Part shown: piece after piece, positions 1 to 8,156 of the stretch
Layout of the letters: every line of letters begins with the position of its first letter
Numbering within the stretch: the first letter of the stretch is position 1
Origin: Desulfosporosinus shakirovi
GTDB taxonomy: Bacteria > Bacillota > Desulfitobacteriia > Desulfitobacteriales > Desulfitobacteriaceae
Direction: 5' to 3'
DNA: 53,984 bases
NCBI RefSeq assembly: GCF_020595055.1
Contig: NZ_JAJDOO010000033.1
Coordinates: 1-53,984, forward strand
Notes under the pieces: generated by a model
What the model saw: the letters and a program-made list of their open reading frames with translations, nothing else
Databases searched by the model: none
What the model was told of the DNA's origin: nothing
Position numbers and translations under genes: made by a program

Positions 1-419
1 AACTTGGAGCTTAAGCTCAGAGTTCTTTTTGCCCAAATTTTCTATTGGATATTTCGGTAAATTGATTTGAAAATCGGGGTTTGGCTAGCAAGTCCTAAAT
101 TAAGATTTCTTTCCAGGCAAGTTGCATCTAAGACTACCACTGTAACGTCTGGGTTTGCAAAACACAGATAATCCCGGGCTATTTGTTCCTCAACTGTATG
201 AGCAATAATGAATAAGTACCAGGTAAATCAACTGTTAAAAACGATGTTTTCTGATGCTCATAGATTCATTGGGCATTATCTACCGTCTTACCGGGCCAAT
301 TACCAGTATGCTGATGGAGCCCGGTCAGTGCGTTGAAAATTGTACTCTTTCCAACGTTTGGATTACCTGCTAAGGCAACAATGAATTGGTTGTTCTTTTT
401 TTTCTGGAGACAGAATCAT
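1..419 (-). pseudogene. feoB: Decayed N-terminal part of ferrous iron transporter FeoB
   Basis: On the minus strand the stretch encodes the FeoB G domain in pieces. There is a P-loop G-N-P-N-V-G-K-S-T, then T-G-N-W-P-G-K-T, then the G3 motif V-D-L-P-G-T-Y-S, then E-E-Q-I-A-R-D-Y and V-V-L-D-A-T. Three lesions break it: an 8-A run (396-403) that puts the ATG at 419 out of frame, a TGA stop at 266-268 where Gly is expected, and a one-base loss near 205-212. FeoB similarity fades near position 84, and the last 80 bases do not continue the family. The intact gene would be a GTP-binding Fe(II) permease of over 600 residues. The ATG overlaps the feoA stop (ATGA), as in a normal feoAB operon. Sequencing indels could explain two of the lesions but not the stop or the lost homology. 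Confidence 0.8.
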
Positions 420-682
420 ACACATTCCTCTCCATTCGATAACTTTATCACAAAAATTTGGGCAGCATCTTCGCTGCGCAAAGCAATGAGTGTTCCCCTC
501 ACCATATAAGCAGTTGGATCACCAGAAGGTCCACGACGAATACAGCGTATTAATGTACCAGGAACGATTCCTAAGTCAAGAATGCGGCGCCGTAAGAGTC
601 CGCTCAACTCTAAGGAAACTATCTGACAGTCCGAACCCAGAGACAAGTCTGATAATGAATTGATTCGTTCTGCACTCTTCAC
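416..682 (-). CDS. feoA: FeoA-domain protein, ferrous iron transport accessory
   Basis: This 88-residue protein fits the FeoA family, a small SH3-like cytoplasmic partner of FeoB in Fe(II) uptake. Typical features are the N-terminal L-S-D-L-S-L-G-S segment, the central R-R-R-I-L-D-L-G-I-V-P-G-T motif and a C-terminal strand ending I-A-L-R-S-E-D-A. The start is GTG at 682; an upstream ATG at 684 runs straight into a stop. A G-rich Shine-Dalgarno (AGGGGG, 691-696 on this strand) lies about 8 nt upstream of the GTG. The gene overlaps the degraded feoB by 4 bases, so it looks like the surviving half of a feoAB operon. A palindrome at 731-750 is a plausible metal-regulator site. Confidence 0.85.
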   Translation of the reverse strand: MKSAERINSLSDLSLGSDCQIVSLELSGLLRRRILDLGIVPGTLIRCIRRGPSGDPTAYMVRGTLIALRSEDAAQIFVIKLSNGEECV

Positions 683-730
683 ATTATGTACCCCCTTTTC
701 GTTGCCAAGCTAATCTGCTTTCTGATCCAT

Positions 731-750
731 AGGTTAGCCGAGGCTAACTT
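731..750 (-). promoter_or_regulatory. Palindromic DtxR/IdeR-like box upstream of feoA
   Basis: Perfect 7-bp inverted repeat GTTAGCC-GA-GGCTAAC at 733-748, with an outer A/T pair at 731/750. It resembles the TTAGGTTAGSCTAACCTAA operator of DtxR/IdeR iron repressors. It sits about 50 bp upstream of the feoA GTG, which suits iron control. No regulator gene lies nearby, so the assignment rests on motif resemblance. Confidence 0.5.
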
Positions 751-944
751 TTAGTTAAAGTTCATTTTGAATAGATTATGTTGAGGAGTTTCTTTTGTTC
801 CCACGGAGGCTTATACTTATTTGGTTCTTTAAAATTAGGGGCATGACCCTTAAGCTGTTATTCCTCTAAGTTTGAGCTAGGAAGGTGTAGCGGGCGTGGG
901 ACAGTGTGTTTGTGACTCGTGTTCCTTTCTAATGGGAACAACTA

Positions 945-953
945 TGCTATAAT
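945..953 (+). promoter_or_regulatory. Extended -10 promoter element of the ABC exporter gene
   Basis: TGC-TATAAT is an exact extended -10 element (TGnTATAAT), about 45 bp upstream of the exporter start. No convincing -35 hexamer is seen, as expected for an extended -10 promoter. A small inverted repeat (GTTCC...GGAAC, 921-939) lies just upstream and could be a regulatory site. Confidence 0.5.
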
Positions 954-998
954 TGTAAAGGGAGTTAGTTCGTCAAAGCTTAGGAGTTGGTGGATACT

Positions 999-2828
999 AT
1001 GAAACAGGGAATCGGCAGATTGAGATTTGCAGAAGAAGAAATGCCTCAGGTTACCAGAAAGATGATTGCAAGAATAATGAGCTATTTCTTGCCTTATTGG
1101 AAGAAAATGCTGCTCGTGATTGGCATAATAATAATTATCTCAATACTGGGGCTTGTACCACCGATGCTAATTAGGAATATCATTGACAATGCTTTACCAC
1201 AAAAAGATTTGATGCTCTTAAGTGTGTTGATTTTTATTTCTATAGGAGTTACAGTGATCTTAGGATTGTTGCAAGTAGCCCAGTCTTATCTCAGCATTTG
1301 GATTTCTAAACATATAATTCTAAATATGAAAAATCAAATGTACGCTCATTTACAGAACATGTCCCTGAATTTCTATACCGACGCCAAGCCAGGCGAGATT
1401 ATTACTAGAATAACGAGCGATATTGATGGAATTCAGGATATATTTAACACAACCATAGTCAATGCATTAACCAGCTTTGCTGTGCTTATTTCAACTGCGG
1501 CAGTTTTAATAATGATGAACTGGAAATTAGCATTTGTTGGCATGATCATACTACCTGCCTTTATCATCCCTACGAGAAAAGTAGGGAAGCTTAGATGGAA
1601 AATAGCCACAAAGAGTCAAGAAAAAATTAGTGACCTTAACCAGATTATTCAGGAAGCTTTTAGTGTCAGCGGAGCACTGCTCACTAAGATTTTTACCAAG
1701 GAAAAAGATGAGTTAGCGAGATTTGAAAAAACTAATAAAGAAGTTATAACCTTGCAACTTAGGGAATCGGTTGTAGGGCGCTGGTTCAGAATGACAATAA
1801 CCACTTTTATAGCAATTGGGCCGATGCTTATTTACTTTTATGGCGGCTATTTATTTATCAAAGGTGAAATTTCCATTGGAAGCATAATTGCTTTCGTAGC
1901 TCTTTTGGGGAGGTTGTATTTACCAGTTTCGCAACTCTCTAATATTCACATAGATGTCACCAGATCCTTAGCCTTATTTCAGAGAATCTTTGAGTATTTA
2001 GATCAGAAACAAGAGATAAAAGCTAAACCTGGTGCTGCGAAATTTGAAGTAATTAAAGGGAAGGTAGACTTTGAAAAGGTATATTTTTCATATAACAGCA
2101 AGGTCAAAGTGTTGGAAAATATAAGTTTTTCCATAAATCCAGGCACAATGGTTGCCTTAGTTGGCTCCAGTGGTGTGGGGAAAACCACCATTACAAACTT
2201 GATTCCAAGATTATATGAGGTGAACAGAGGCAGTATTAAGATCGACGATCGGGATATCAGAGATGTTACCCTGGAATCACTTAGAAACCAGATTGGGATC
2301 GTTATACAAGAACCCTATCTTTTTAATGATACTATTGAAGAGAATCTAAGGTATGGGAAAAAAGATGCTTCAGAGCAAGAGATGATCGAGGCTTGCCAAG
2401 CTGCCTATATTCATGATTTTATTATGACTTTGCCAGATCACTATAAAACAATTGTTGGAAATAGAGGTATCAAGTTATCCGGTGGAGAAAAGCAAAGAGT
2501 GTCTATTGCCAGAGTTATTTTGAGAGACCCAAGAATTATTATTCTAGATGAAGCTACATCTTCTTTAGATTCCGTGTCGGAAATGTATATTCAAAAGGCG
2601 ATGGTACCCTTGTTGCGAGATAGGACAAGTTTTGTTATTGCCCATAGACTATCAACAGTCTTAGCAGCTGATCAAATTTTTGTTATCGAGAATGGAACTA
2701 TTGCTGAAAGTGGAAATCATGAGGAATTACTTAGGAAGAAAGGTCTTTATCGACAAATCTTCAACACACAATTCAAAGGAGGAAATTTCTTGGGAGGGAG
2801 TTCCACTCCATCCGAAGTTATGACCTAA
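999..2828 (+). CDS. ABC exporter, fused membrane and ATPase domains (MsbA/MdlB type)
   Basis: A type-IV-fold ABC exporter half-transporter of about 609 residues that would work as a dimer in the cytoplasmic membrane. The N-terminal ~320 residues form six hydrophobic segments. The C-terminal ATPase has Walker A G-S-S-G-V-G-K-T-T (~389), signature L-S-G-G-E-K-Q-R (~493), Walker B I-I-I-L-D-E-A-T-S (~518) and the H-loop histidine in A-H-R-L-S (~548). TTG (987) and GTG (990) are also in frame. AGGAG at 982-986 abuts both, while GGTGG at 989-993 precedes ATG 999 with normal spacing, so 999 is preferred. The substrate cannot be told from sequence; lipids or drugs are usual for the family. The next gene follows within about 50 bp and may be cotranscribed. 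Confidence 0.9.
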   Translation: MKQGIGRLRFAEEEMPQVTRKMIARIMSYFLPYWKKMLLVIGIIIIISILGLVPPMLIRNIIDNALPQKDLMLLSVLIFISIGVTVILGLLQVAQSYLSIWISKHIILNMKNQMYAHLQNMSLNFYTDAKPGEIITRITSDIDGIQDIFNTTIVNALTSFAVLISTAAVLIMMNWKLAFVGMIILPAFIIPTRKVGKLRWKIATKSQEKISDLNQIIQEAFSVSGALLTKIFTKEKDELARFEKTNKEVITLQLRESVVGRWFRMTITTFIAIGPMLIYFYGGYLFIKGEISIGSIIAFVALLGRLYLPVSQLSNIHIDVTRSLALFQRIFEYLDQKQEIKAKPGAAKFEVIKGKVDFEKVYFSYNSKVKVLENISFSINPGTMVALVGSSGVGKTTITNLIPRLYEVNRGSIKIDDRDIRDVTLESLRNQIGIVIQEPYLFNDTIEENLRYGKKDASEQEMIEACQAAYIHDFIMTLPDHYKTIVGNRGIKLSGGEKQRVSIARVILRDPRIIILDEATSSLDSVSEMYIQKAMVPLLRDRTSFVIAHRLSTVLAADQIFVIENGTIAESGNHEELLRKKGLYRQIFNTQFKGGNFLGGSSTPSEVMT

Positions 2829-2879
2829 CCAAGGGCTTAGCGCCTTAAGCTTTTATGATTAACAAAGGTGGATCAGAGA

Positions 2880-3647
2880 ATGGAAAATAGAAAGTATAGA
2901 ATGGAATTCGAAGTTCATTATCATGAAGTGAACCCGTATGAGAAGGCCACTCCCCTGACCATACTTCATTACTTAGAAGATGCTGCAATTTCCCATTCTG
3001 AGGCAGTGGGACAAGGAGTTAAGAGGTTAAGATTAAAAAAACAAGCTTGGATCTTAAATAAGTGGCAGCTTGAGATGGAACGCTATCCTGTACTGGGTGA
3101 AAAGGTAACGATAGAAACTTGGTCTGCTGGGTTTAAACGTTTTTATGGAACGAGAGATTTCTTGATTATAGACATGGACCAGAAGATTATCGGCAGAGCC
3201 ACGTCTTTGTGGATCTTTTATAATACAGAAAGCAAGCGTCCCTCCAGAATCCCCCTGGATTTTGAAGATGCTTACGGAGTTGACTCGCTTCGAGCGATTA
3301 AAGAGTCTTTGGAGGAACCTACGATAGGGGAAGGTGAACAGGAAGAAGGGAATGAAAAGATATTTGCGGTTAGACGCAGTGATATTGATACTAACGGACA
3401 TGTCAATAATGCTAACTATCTTCAATGGATGCTAGAAGTGGTTCCTGAGGATATTTACCAGAATAATCATCTGACTGCCCTGGAAATTACCTATAAGAAG
3501 GCAACGACGTATGGAACCAGTATTTGCTCAAAATGCTATGCTGCTAATCCAAGGGCCAACAACTCAGCGTATAGGCATGTTGTCCTCAGGAACGATGACC
3601 ATCAAGAACTTGCAATCGCTAAAACTGTTTGGGAGCCTCTGAGATAA
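2880..3647 (+). CDS. Acyl-ACP thioesterase (FatA/FatB family)
   Basis: The 255-residue protein has the double hot-dog layout of acyl-acyl carrier protein thioesterases, which release free fatty acids from ACP in the cytoplasm. The first hot-dog spans roughly residues 5-125. The second begins near 155 with the catalytic region D-I-D-T-N-G-H-V-N-N (Asp, Asn and His about residues 166-172), the signature of plant FatA/FatB and bacterial relatives. I prefer ATG 2880 because AAAGGTGG at 2864-2871 lies 8 nt upstream; GTG 2868 sits inside that ribosome site. It follows the ABC exporter closely, so an export or lipid-remodelling link is possible but unproven. Confidence 0.85.
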   Translation: MENRKYRMEFEVHYHEVNPYEKATPLTILHYLEDAAISHSEAVGQGVKRLRLKKQAWILNKWQLEMERYPVLGEKVTIETWSAGFKRFYGTRDFLIIDMDQKIIGRATSLWIFYNTESKRPSRIPLDFEDAYGVDSLRAIKESLEEPTIGEGEQEEGNEKIFAVRRSDIDTNGHVNNANYLQWMLEVVPEDIYQNNHLTALEITYKKATTYGTSICSKCYAANPRANNSAYRHVVLRNDDHQELAIAKTVWEPLR

Positions 3648-3749
3648 AAACGGGGGTTGGCTATGTCTAACTTTCGAAGCAAGTAAATATATGTAGAATT
3701 CTGTAGGGATTATTATTACGTTATAAACATTTATGAAAAGAGGCAAAAC

Positions 3750-4220
3750 ATGCGTAGAAGTGATAAGGAAATAACTGATCAAAATTTAATGGATGAGATA
3801 CTTAAGAAGGCACAGGTGTGCCGATTAGCAGTATCCTTTAAGGATATGCCTTATATTGTTCCGATGAACTTTGGTTACGCAGACAGGGTTTTGTATTTTC
3901 ATTCTGCGCCTGACGGACTAAAAGTTATGATTCTGCGCGAAAATCCTCAGGCATGCTTTGAAGTTGAGATCAATACAGAGCTAGTGCCGAGCGAACAGGG
4001 GTGTGAATGGACGATGCGGTATCAGAGTGTTGTTGGTTTTGGAGAAATTGAATTCATCGATGACATTGCGGCTAAGCGAGAAGGAATGAAAATAATCATG
4101 CAACAATATTCAAATGAGCAACCTTTCCCTGCTGATGCTGTGTTAGCAGGAGTAACTCTTTTTAAGTTGACGGTAAATACTATGACAGGTAAACAATCGG
4201 GCCAATCAGGTAGTGTGTAA
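3750..4220 (+). CDS. Nim-like flavin-binding protein of the pyridoxamine 5'-phosphate oxidase fold
   Basis: A 156-residue split-barrel protein of the group often annotated as 5-nitroimidazole resistance (NimA-like) or pyridoxamine phosphate oxidase related. The N-terminal R-R-x-D-K-E-I-T-D segment, the strand Y-I-V-P-M-N-F-G-Y and the V-V-G-F-G-E-I-E-F strand are typical. Members bind FMN or heme and reduce small substrates, and few have a proven physiological role. AAGAGG about 8 nt upstream supports the ATG. A strong terminator follows at 4237-4270, so this ends a transcription unit. Nitroimidazole resistance should not be assumed from this similarity. Confidence 0.8.
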   Translation: MRRSDKEITDQNLMDEILKKAQVCRLAVSFKDMPYIVPMNFGYADRVLYFHSAPDGLKVMILRENPQACFEVEINTELVPSEQGCEWTMRYQSVVGFGEIEFIDDIAAKREGMKIIMQQYSNEQPFPADAVLAGVTLFKLTVNTMTGKQSGQSGSV

Positions 4221-4236
4221 TTTATCTAATGATAAG

Positions 4237-4270
4237 ACTCCCGCTTTGAGCAAGTGGGAGTTCGTTTTTT
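4237..4270 (+). terminator. Intrinsic terminator after the Nim-like gene
   Basis: Ten-pair stem (ACTCCCGCTT, 4237-4246, with 4252-4261, one G-U pair), a 5-nt loop, then TCGTTTTTT. Confidence 0.85.
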
Positions 4271-4513
4271 CTGCTTTGAGGGGGTCAAGTCCTTCCGTGT
4301 GAGTGTACGTTTAGTGTGAACAAAGGTTCGGTATTTAGCTTTCGCTGAATAATTATTTATATAAAAGGTAAAAGTTATTATTTTTAAAGTGCTTACATAG
4401 AAGGAATAGAGGAGATATTTGTCGAAGAGAAACTTGATATCACTATATAATATGGGTATCTTAGTCAGTTCCATGGACATGACCGCAATCTAATAAGAAA
4501 AGTGGTATGAATA

Positions 4514-6433
4514 ATGTCAACTGAAGAGATCATGGAATTAAAACAAAAAGTTGCTTTACTGGAAGCAACTTTAGCGGACGTTCGAGAAGAAAACGGAATT
4601 TGGGAACGGATTTTCCTTGAAATTCGTTGGGGAATGGTCGTTGCTGATGCCGGTAATGGAAAAATGTTAAAGGTCAATCCACACTATGCTGAAATGCACG
4701 GTTACAGCATCTCAGAATTAATAGGTCAATGCATGTATGATCTACTTTGTGCACCAGGACATCAAAAAGACCTTTTAGCTGAAGTCGGTCCAAGGGTACA
4801 GGATGATCGTTATGAATATCACTCCGTCCATATGAAGAAAGATGGAAGCTGTTTTCCTGTTCGAATTATTAATCATGAAATTACTGTAAACTCGCGGTGT
4901 TTCAGGATTATCTCGACTTGGGACATTACTGATAGTGAACTTAAACAAAAGGAGCTAAGTCAATACCAGGAACGTTTAGAAGAATTAGTCAAATTTCGTA
5001 CGGATGAACTAGAGAAAACAAATGAACAACTTCGAAGCGAAATCATCCAAAAAGAAACCGCAGAAAATGAATTGGCAAAAGCAAATCAAGAGATGATCAA
5101 TATTTTAGAAAGTATTGGAGACTGCTTTAAGGCGGTAAATCGTGAATGGGTCATAACCTACGCCAATCAGGCTATGGTTAAAGCGCGCGAGGCTAATGGA
5201 ATAAGTGGAGATATTGTGGGAACTGATTATTGGGAAACTCATAAGGCATCGAATAAAACGATTAATGACGCTTGTCTTAAGGTTATGAATGACGGGATTC
5301 CAACTCGATTTGAGGCCTATGCTCTAACAATGGGGCAGTGGGTTGAGGTCAGTATTTACCCAACTCCAAGCGGAATCTCGATTTTTCTCCGTAACATTGA
5401 GGAAAGACGGATGATTGAAAAGGCCGTAGAAGAAGAGCATCACCGTTTGTATTCGTTATTTAACAGCTTTCCTGGATTAATATATCTTCAAGAAGAAAAT
5501 CACAAAATACGCTTTGCGAACAATAGCTTTCAATCAAAATTTGGTTCAGGCTTAGACCAACCCTGCTTTGAAGTTATTGCAGGCTTGCCGTTTCCATGTC
5601 CTGATTGTATGTCCTCGATGGTGCTTAGAAACGACACGGCTGTATGGAAAGAAATGGTTTTTGATAATCGCATATACGAGATATATTCTCAACCCTTCAT
5701 TGATGCAGATGGTTCCAGGCTGGTTTTCAAGGTGCTTATTGATATAACTGACAGAAGAAGTGCTGATCGTGAATTGGCGCGTCTAGAGCGACTTAATATG
5801 GTGGGAGAAATGGCGGCTGGTATTGCTCACGAGGTTAGGAATCCGCTGACGACGGTTCGCGGTTTTCTTCAGTTGCTCCAATCTAAGAAAGAGACGGTAG
5901 AATATCATGAATTTTTCCAATTAATGACAGATGAGCTGGATCGAGCGAATTTAATTCTTACAGATTTTTTGAGTTTAGCCAAAGATAAGTCTATCGGCTT
6001 TGAGTTAATCAATATATCCAAGATAGTAACAACTCTGTCCCCACTCTTAACAGCTGATGCAATCAATCAAGACAAAACAATCATTCTTCAGCTTGAAGAG
6101 GTTCCCGACTCTCATGGAAATGGAAACGAGCTTCGACAGCTGATTCTGAACTTAGCCCGAAATGGATTGGAGGCAATGCGAGCAGGCACGACTCTAACCA
6201 TTCGAACTCATATATTTGAAGATTATATTATTCTTAAGGTTTGCGACCAAGGTGGAGGAGTTGATCCTGAAATACTCGATCGATTAGGGACCCCATTCTT
6301 AACAACAAAAGAACGAGGGACTGGATTAGGGCTTGCAATATGTCAAAGTATAGCTGTTCGACATAATGCTAAAATTAGTTTTGAGTCGGGGAATACTGGA
6401 ACAACGGTTACAGTTAAGTTTCCAGTCGAGTAA
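4514..6433 (+). CDS. PAS-domain sensor histidine kinase, orphan (sporulation-kinase-like)
   Basis: A 639-residue cytoplasmic kinase with no transmembrane segment. PAS domains lie at about 30-130, 190-295 and 310-415. A charged coiled coil (about 145-190) links the first two. The phosphoacceptor is H in A-H-E-V-R-N-P-L (~438). The ATPase domain has the N-box N-L-A-R-N-G-L-E-A, then D-Q-G-G-G-V and G-T-G-L-G-L-A. The third PAS carries C-x10-C-P-D-C, which may bind metal or sense redox. No response regulator is adjacent, as for KinA-type kinases feeding Spo0F/Spo0A, so a sporulation role is a guess. The ribosome site is weak. A terminator follows at 6462-6498. Confidence 0.88.
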   Translation: MSTEEIMELKQKVALLEATLADVREENGIWERIFLEIRWGMVVADAGNGKMLKVNPHYAEMHGYSISELIGQCMYDLLCAPGHQKDLLAEVGPRVQDDRYEYHSVHMKKDGSCFPVRIINHEITVNSRCFRIISTWDITDSELKQKELSQYQERLEELVKFRTDELEKTNEQLRSEIIQKETAENELAKANQEMINILESIGDCFKAVNREWVITYANQAMVKAREANGISGDIVGTDYWETHKASNKTINDACLKVMNDGIPTRFEAYALTMGQWVEVSIYPTPSGISIFLRNIEERRMIEKAVEEEHHRLYSLFNSFPGLIYLQEENHKIRFANNSFQSKFGSGLDQPCFEVIAGLPFPCPDCMSSMVLRNDTAVWKEMVFDNRIYEIYSQPFIDADGSRLVFKVLIDITDRRSADRELARLERLNMVGEMAAGIAHEVRNPLTTVRGFLQLLQSKKETVEYHEFFQLMTDELDRANLILTDFLSLAKDKSIGFELINISKIVTTLSPLLTADAINQDKTIILQLEEVPDSHGNGNELRQLILNLARNGLEAMRAGTTLTIRTHIFEDYIILKVCDQGGGVDPEILDRLGTPFLTTKERGTGLGLAICQSIAVRHNAKISFESGNTGTTVTVKFPVE

Positions 6434-6461
6434 ATTATAGGCTAGATCAAGAATGGATATT

Positions 6462-6498
6462 AAAGCCACTCCATCATAAAAAGTGGGGTGGCTTTATT
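6462..6498. terminator. Bidirectional terminator between convergent genes
   Basis: Eleven-pair stem (AAAGCCACTCC, 6462-6472, with GGGGTGGCTTT, 6485-6495; one G-U pair) followed by ATT. It separates the histidine kinase from the convergent metQ. Confidence 0.75.
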
Positions 6499-6514
6499 CA
6501 TGAAATAAGTTTTT

Positions 6515-7366
6515 TTAGAATGCAGGAACAATGGACCCTTTGTATTTGTCTTCGATGAACTTCTTGACGTCAGGGGAGGTTAAAGCTTTGGCGAGCTTTT
6601 GCAGAGCAGGATCGTCTTTTTTACTTTCTTTGACAACAAGAATATTTGCGTAAGGTGACTCCTTGTCTTCCATAATGATAGAATCATTGAGCGGGTTGAG
6701 TCCGCCTTCTAAAGCGTAATTCGTATTGATCACTGCAGCAACAACCTTAGGATCTTGGAGTACTCTGGGAAGCTGAGGAGCATCGAGCGGGGGAATTTTG
6801 AGTTGCTTAGGGTTATATTGGATGTCATTAACCGTTCCCTTAATTCCAGTTCCATTTTTTAGTTGGATGAGACCGGCTTTGGCTAGCAGAGCCAGGGCTC
6901 GACCGGCGTTAGAGGGATCATTAGGAATGGCTATAGTATCCCCGTTTTTGAGGTCATCAAGTTTGGTGATTTTCTTAGAGTAGATTCCCATTGGCTCAAT
7001 GTGCACGTTAGCAATTGAAACATTCTTTAAGGAATGGTCTTGGTTAAAGGAATCCAGGTAAGGGGTGTGTTGGAAGAAGTTGGCATCGATATCTCCCGTA
7101 TCCAAGTCTAAGTTAGGGCGGACATAATCAGTGTAGTTAACGATTTGGAGGTCAACACCTTCTTTGAGCAGAGCTGGTTTAATGTGCTCTAGGATTTCGG
7201 CATGGGGAATTGGAGTCGCGCCAACTTTCAATACGGTGTTTGAGAGTTTGTCGGATCCGGCTTTCGGTGCATCGGTCTTACTGCCACAGCCTGAGAGTAC
7301 GAGGGAAAGAGTGACTAAAACAGCGAGTGATAAAGCAAGGTAACGGTGATTCTTAAGTTTAAACAT
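6515..7366 (-). CDS. metQ: Methionine ABC transporter substrate-binding lipoprotein MetQ (NlpA family)
   Basis: The 283-residue precursor has a lipoprotein signal ending in L-S-G-C with the modified Cys at 27, so the mature protein is anchored outside the membrane. The body matches the NlpA/MetQ family: V-G-A-T-P-I-P-H-A-E-I-L near the N terminus, the D-A-N-F-F-Q-H-T-P-Y-L segment, and A-I-P-N-D-P-S-N. It binds methionine and hands it to MetI-MetN. AGGAGG lies 8 nt upstream of the ATG. It is the last gene of metN-metI-metQ, and the SAM-I riboswitch ahead of metN places it under S-adenosylmethionine control. Confidence 0.93.
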   Translation of the reverse strand: MFKLKNHRYLALSLAVLVTLSLVLSGCGSKTDAPKAGSDKLSNTVLKVGATPIPHAEILEHIKPALLKEGVDLQIVNYTDYVRPNLDLDTGDIDANFFQHTPYLDSFNQDHSLKNVSIANVHIEPMGIYSKKITKLDDLKNGDTIAIPNDPSNAGRALALLAKAGLIQLKNGTGIKGTVNDIQYNPKQLKIPPLDAPQLPRVLQDPKVVAAVINTNYALEGGLNPLNDSIIMEDKESPYANILVVKESKKDDPALQKLAKALTSPDVKKFIEDKYKGSIVPAF

Positions 7367-7469
7367 AATTTCTTCCTCCTATTTGTTGAGTTTGATTTGA
7401 ACATTGACTAATGGGGTTTGCTTGGTGCTTCGTAGCAGATGAAGCGCTGGTGAGGGTATCAGCCTTGGT

Positions 7470-8156
7470 TTAATGAGTAAGCCTGCGTGCCACTGCAGTT
7501 CCCAGAGATTGTATGGTCTGAACGATCACGACTAGAATGACGACGGTGACAATCATAATATCGGTTCGGAAACGATTGTAGCCATATTGAATGGCTAAGT
7601 TTCCTAACCCACCTCCGCCAACGGTACCGGCCATTGCAGTGTAGCCGATGACACTAATCGTCGTGATGGCGACGCCTAGAATAAGTGAAGCCTTCGCTTC
7701 AGGCAGAAGAACTTTTTGAATAACTTGTTTGGGGGATGCCCCCATGGATAAGGCTGCTTCGATCACGCCGTAGGGCACTTCTTTTAGGGAACTTTCCACG
7801 ACTCGGGCCACAAAAGGAGCAGCGGAGATAACAAGCGGGACAATTGCAGCTGTTGTGCCTATGGACGTGCCAACAACTGATCTAGTGAATGGGATGAAGG
7901 CCACTAAAAGGATGATGAACGGAGCGGAACGCAAGATGTTGACAAGGGTTCCTAAAGTTCGTTCTACCCACGGGTTGGGCATAATGTGTCCGGGAGAGGT
8001 GACAACCAAAATAATGCCTAAAGGAAGTCCTAACAGGTAAGCGAATACCGTAGAGGTGGCGACCATATAGAGGGTTTCACCGGTTGCCGGGATAATAAGT
8101 CGGAGTAAATCAGTCCAAAAAGTGACTTGAAAAAGCAGGGATGAATCAAAGGGCAT
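7470..8156 (-). CDS. metI: Methionine ABC transporter permease MetI
   Basis: A 228-residue inner-membrane permease with about five hydrophobic segments. The coupling loop is E-A-A-L-S-M-G-A-S-P-K-Q-V-I (about 135-148), the EAA motif by which ABC permeases contact their ATPase. A-M-A-G-T-V-G-G-G-G-L-G-N-L-A near residue 175 is characteristic of MetI. The start overlaps the end of metN by 11 bp and has GGAGGTG inside the metN tail, so translation is probably coupled. It works with MetN and MetQ to import methionine. Confidence 0.93.
   Translation of the reverse strand: MPFDSSLLFQVTFWTDLLRLIIPATGETLYMVATSTVFAYLLGLPLGIILVVTSPGHIMPNPWVERTLGTLVNILRSAPFIILLVAFIPFTRSVVGTSIGTTAAIVPLVISAAPFVARVVESSLKEVPYGVIEAALSMGASPKQVIQKVLLPEAKASLILGVAITTISVIGYTAMAGTVGGGGLGNLAIQYGYNRFRTDIMIVTVVILVVIVQTIQSLGTAVARRLTH

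Noticed and set aside
1-84. Possible unrelated coding tail on the minus strand at the window edge
   Set aside because: A short readable frame exists, but no start, family or continuation can be seen.
266-268. In-frame TGA in feoB read as selenocysteine
   Set aside because: It replaces a Gly-like position, not a Cys, and two frameshifts lie nearby, so it is a nonsense mutation.
396-403. A8 run at the feoB start as a phase-variation switch
   Set aside because: Other lesions in the same gene make switching pointless.
3054-3425. Minus-strand 123-codon frame opposite the thioesterase
   Set aside because: Antisense shadow; the plus-strand gene has catalytic motifs.
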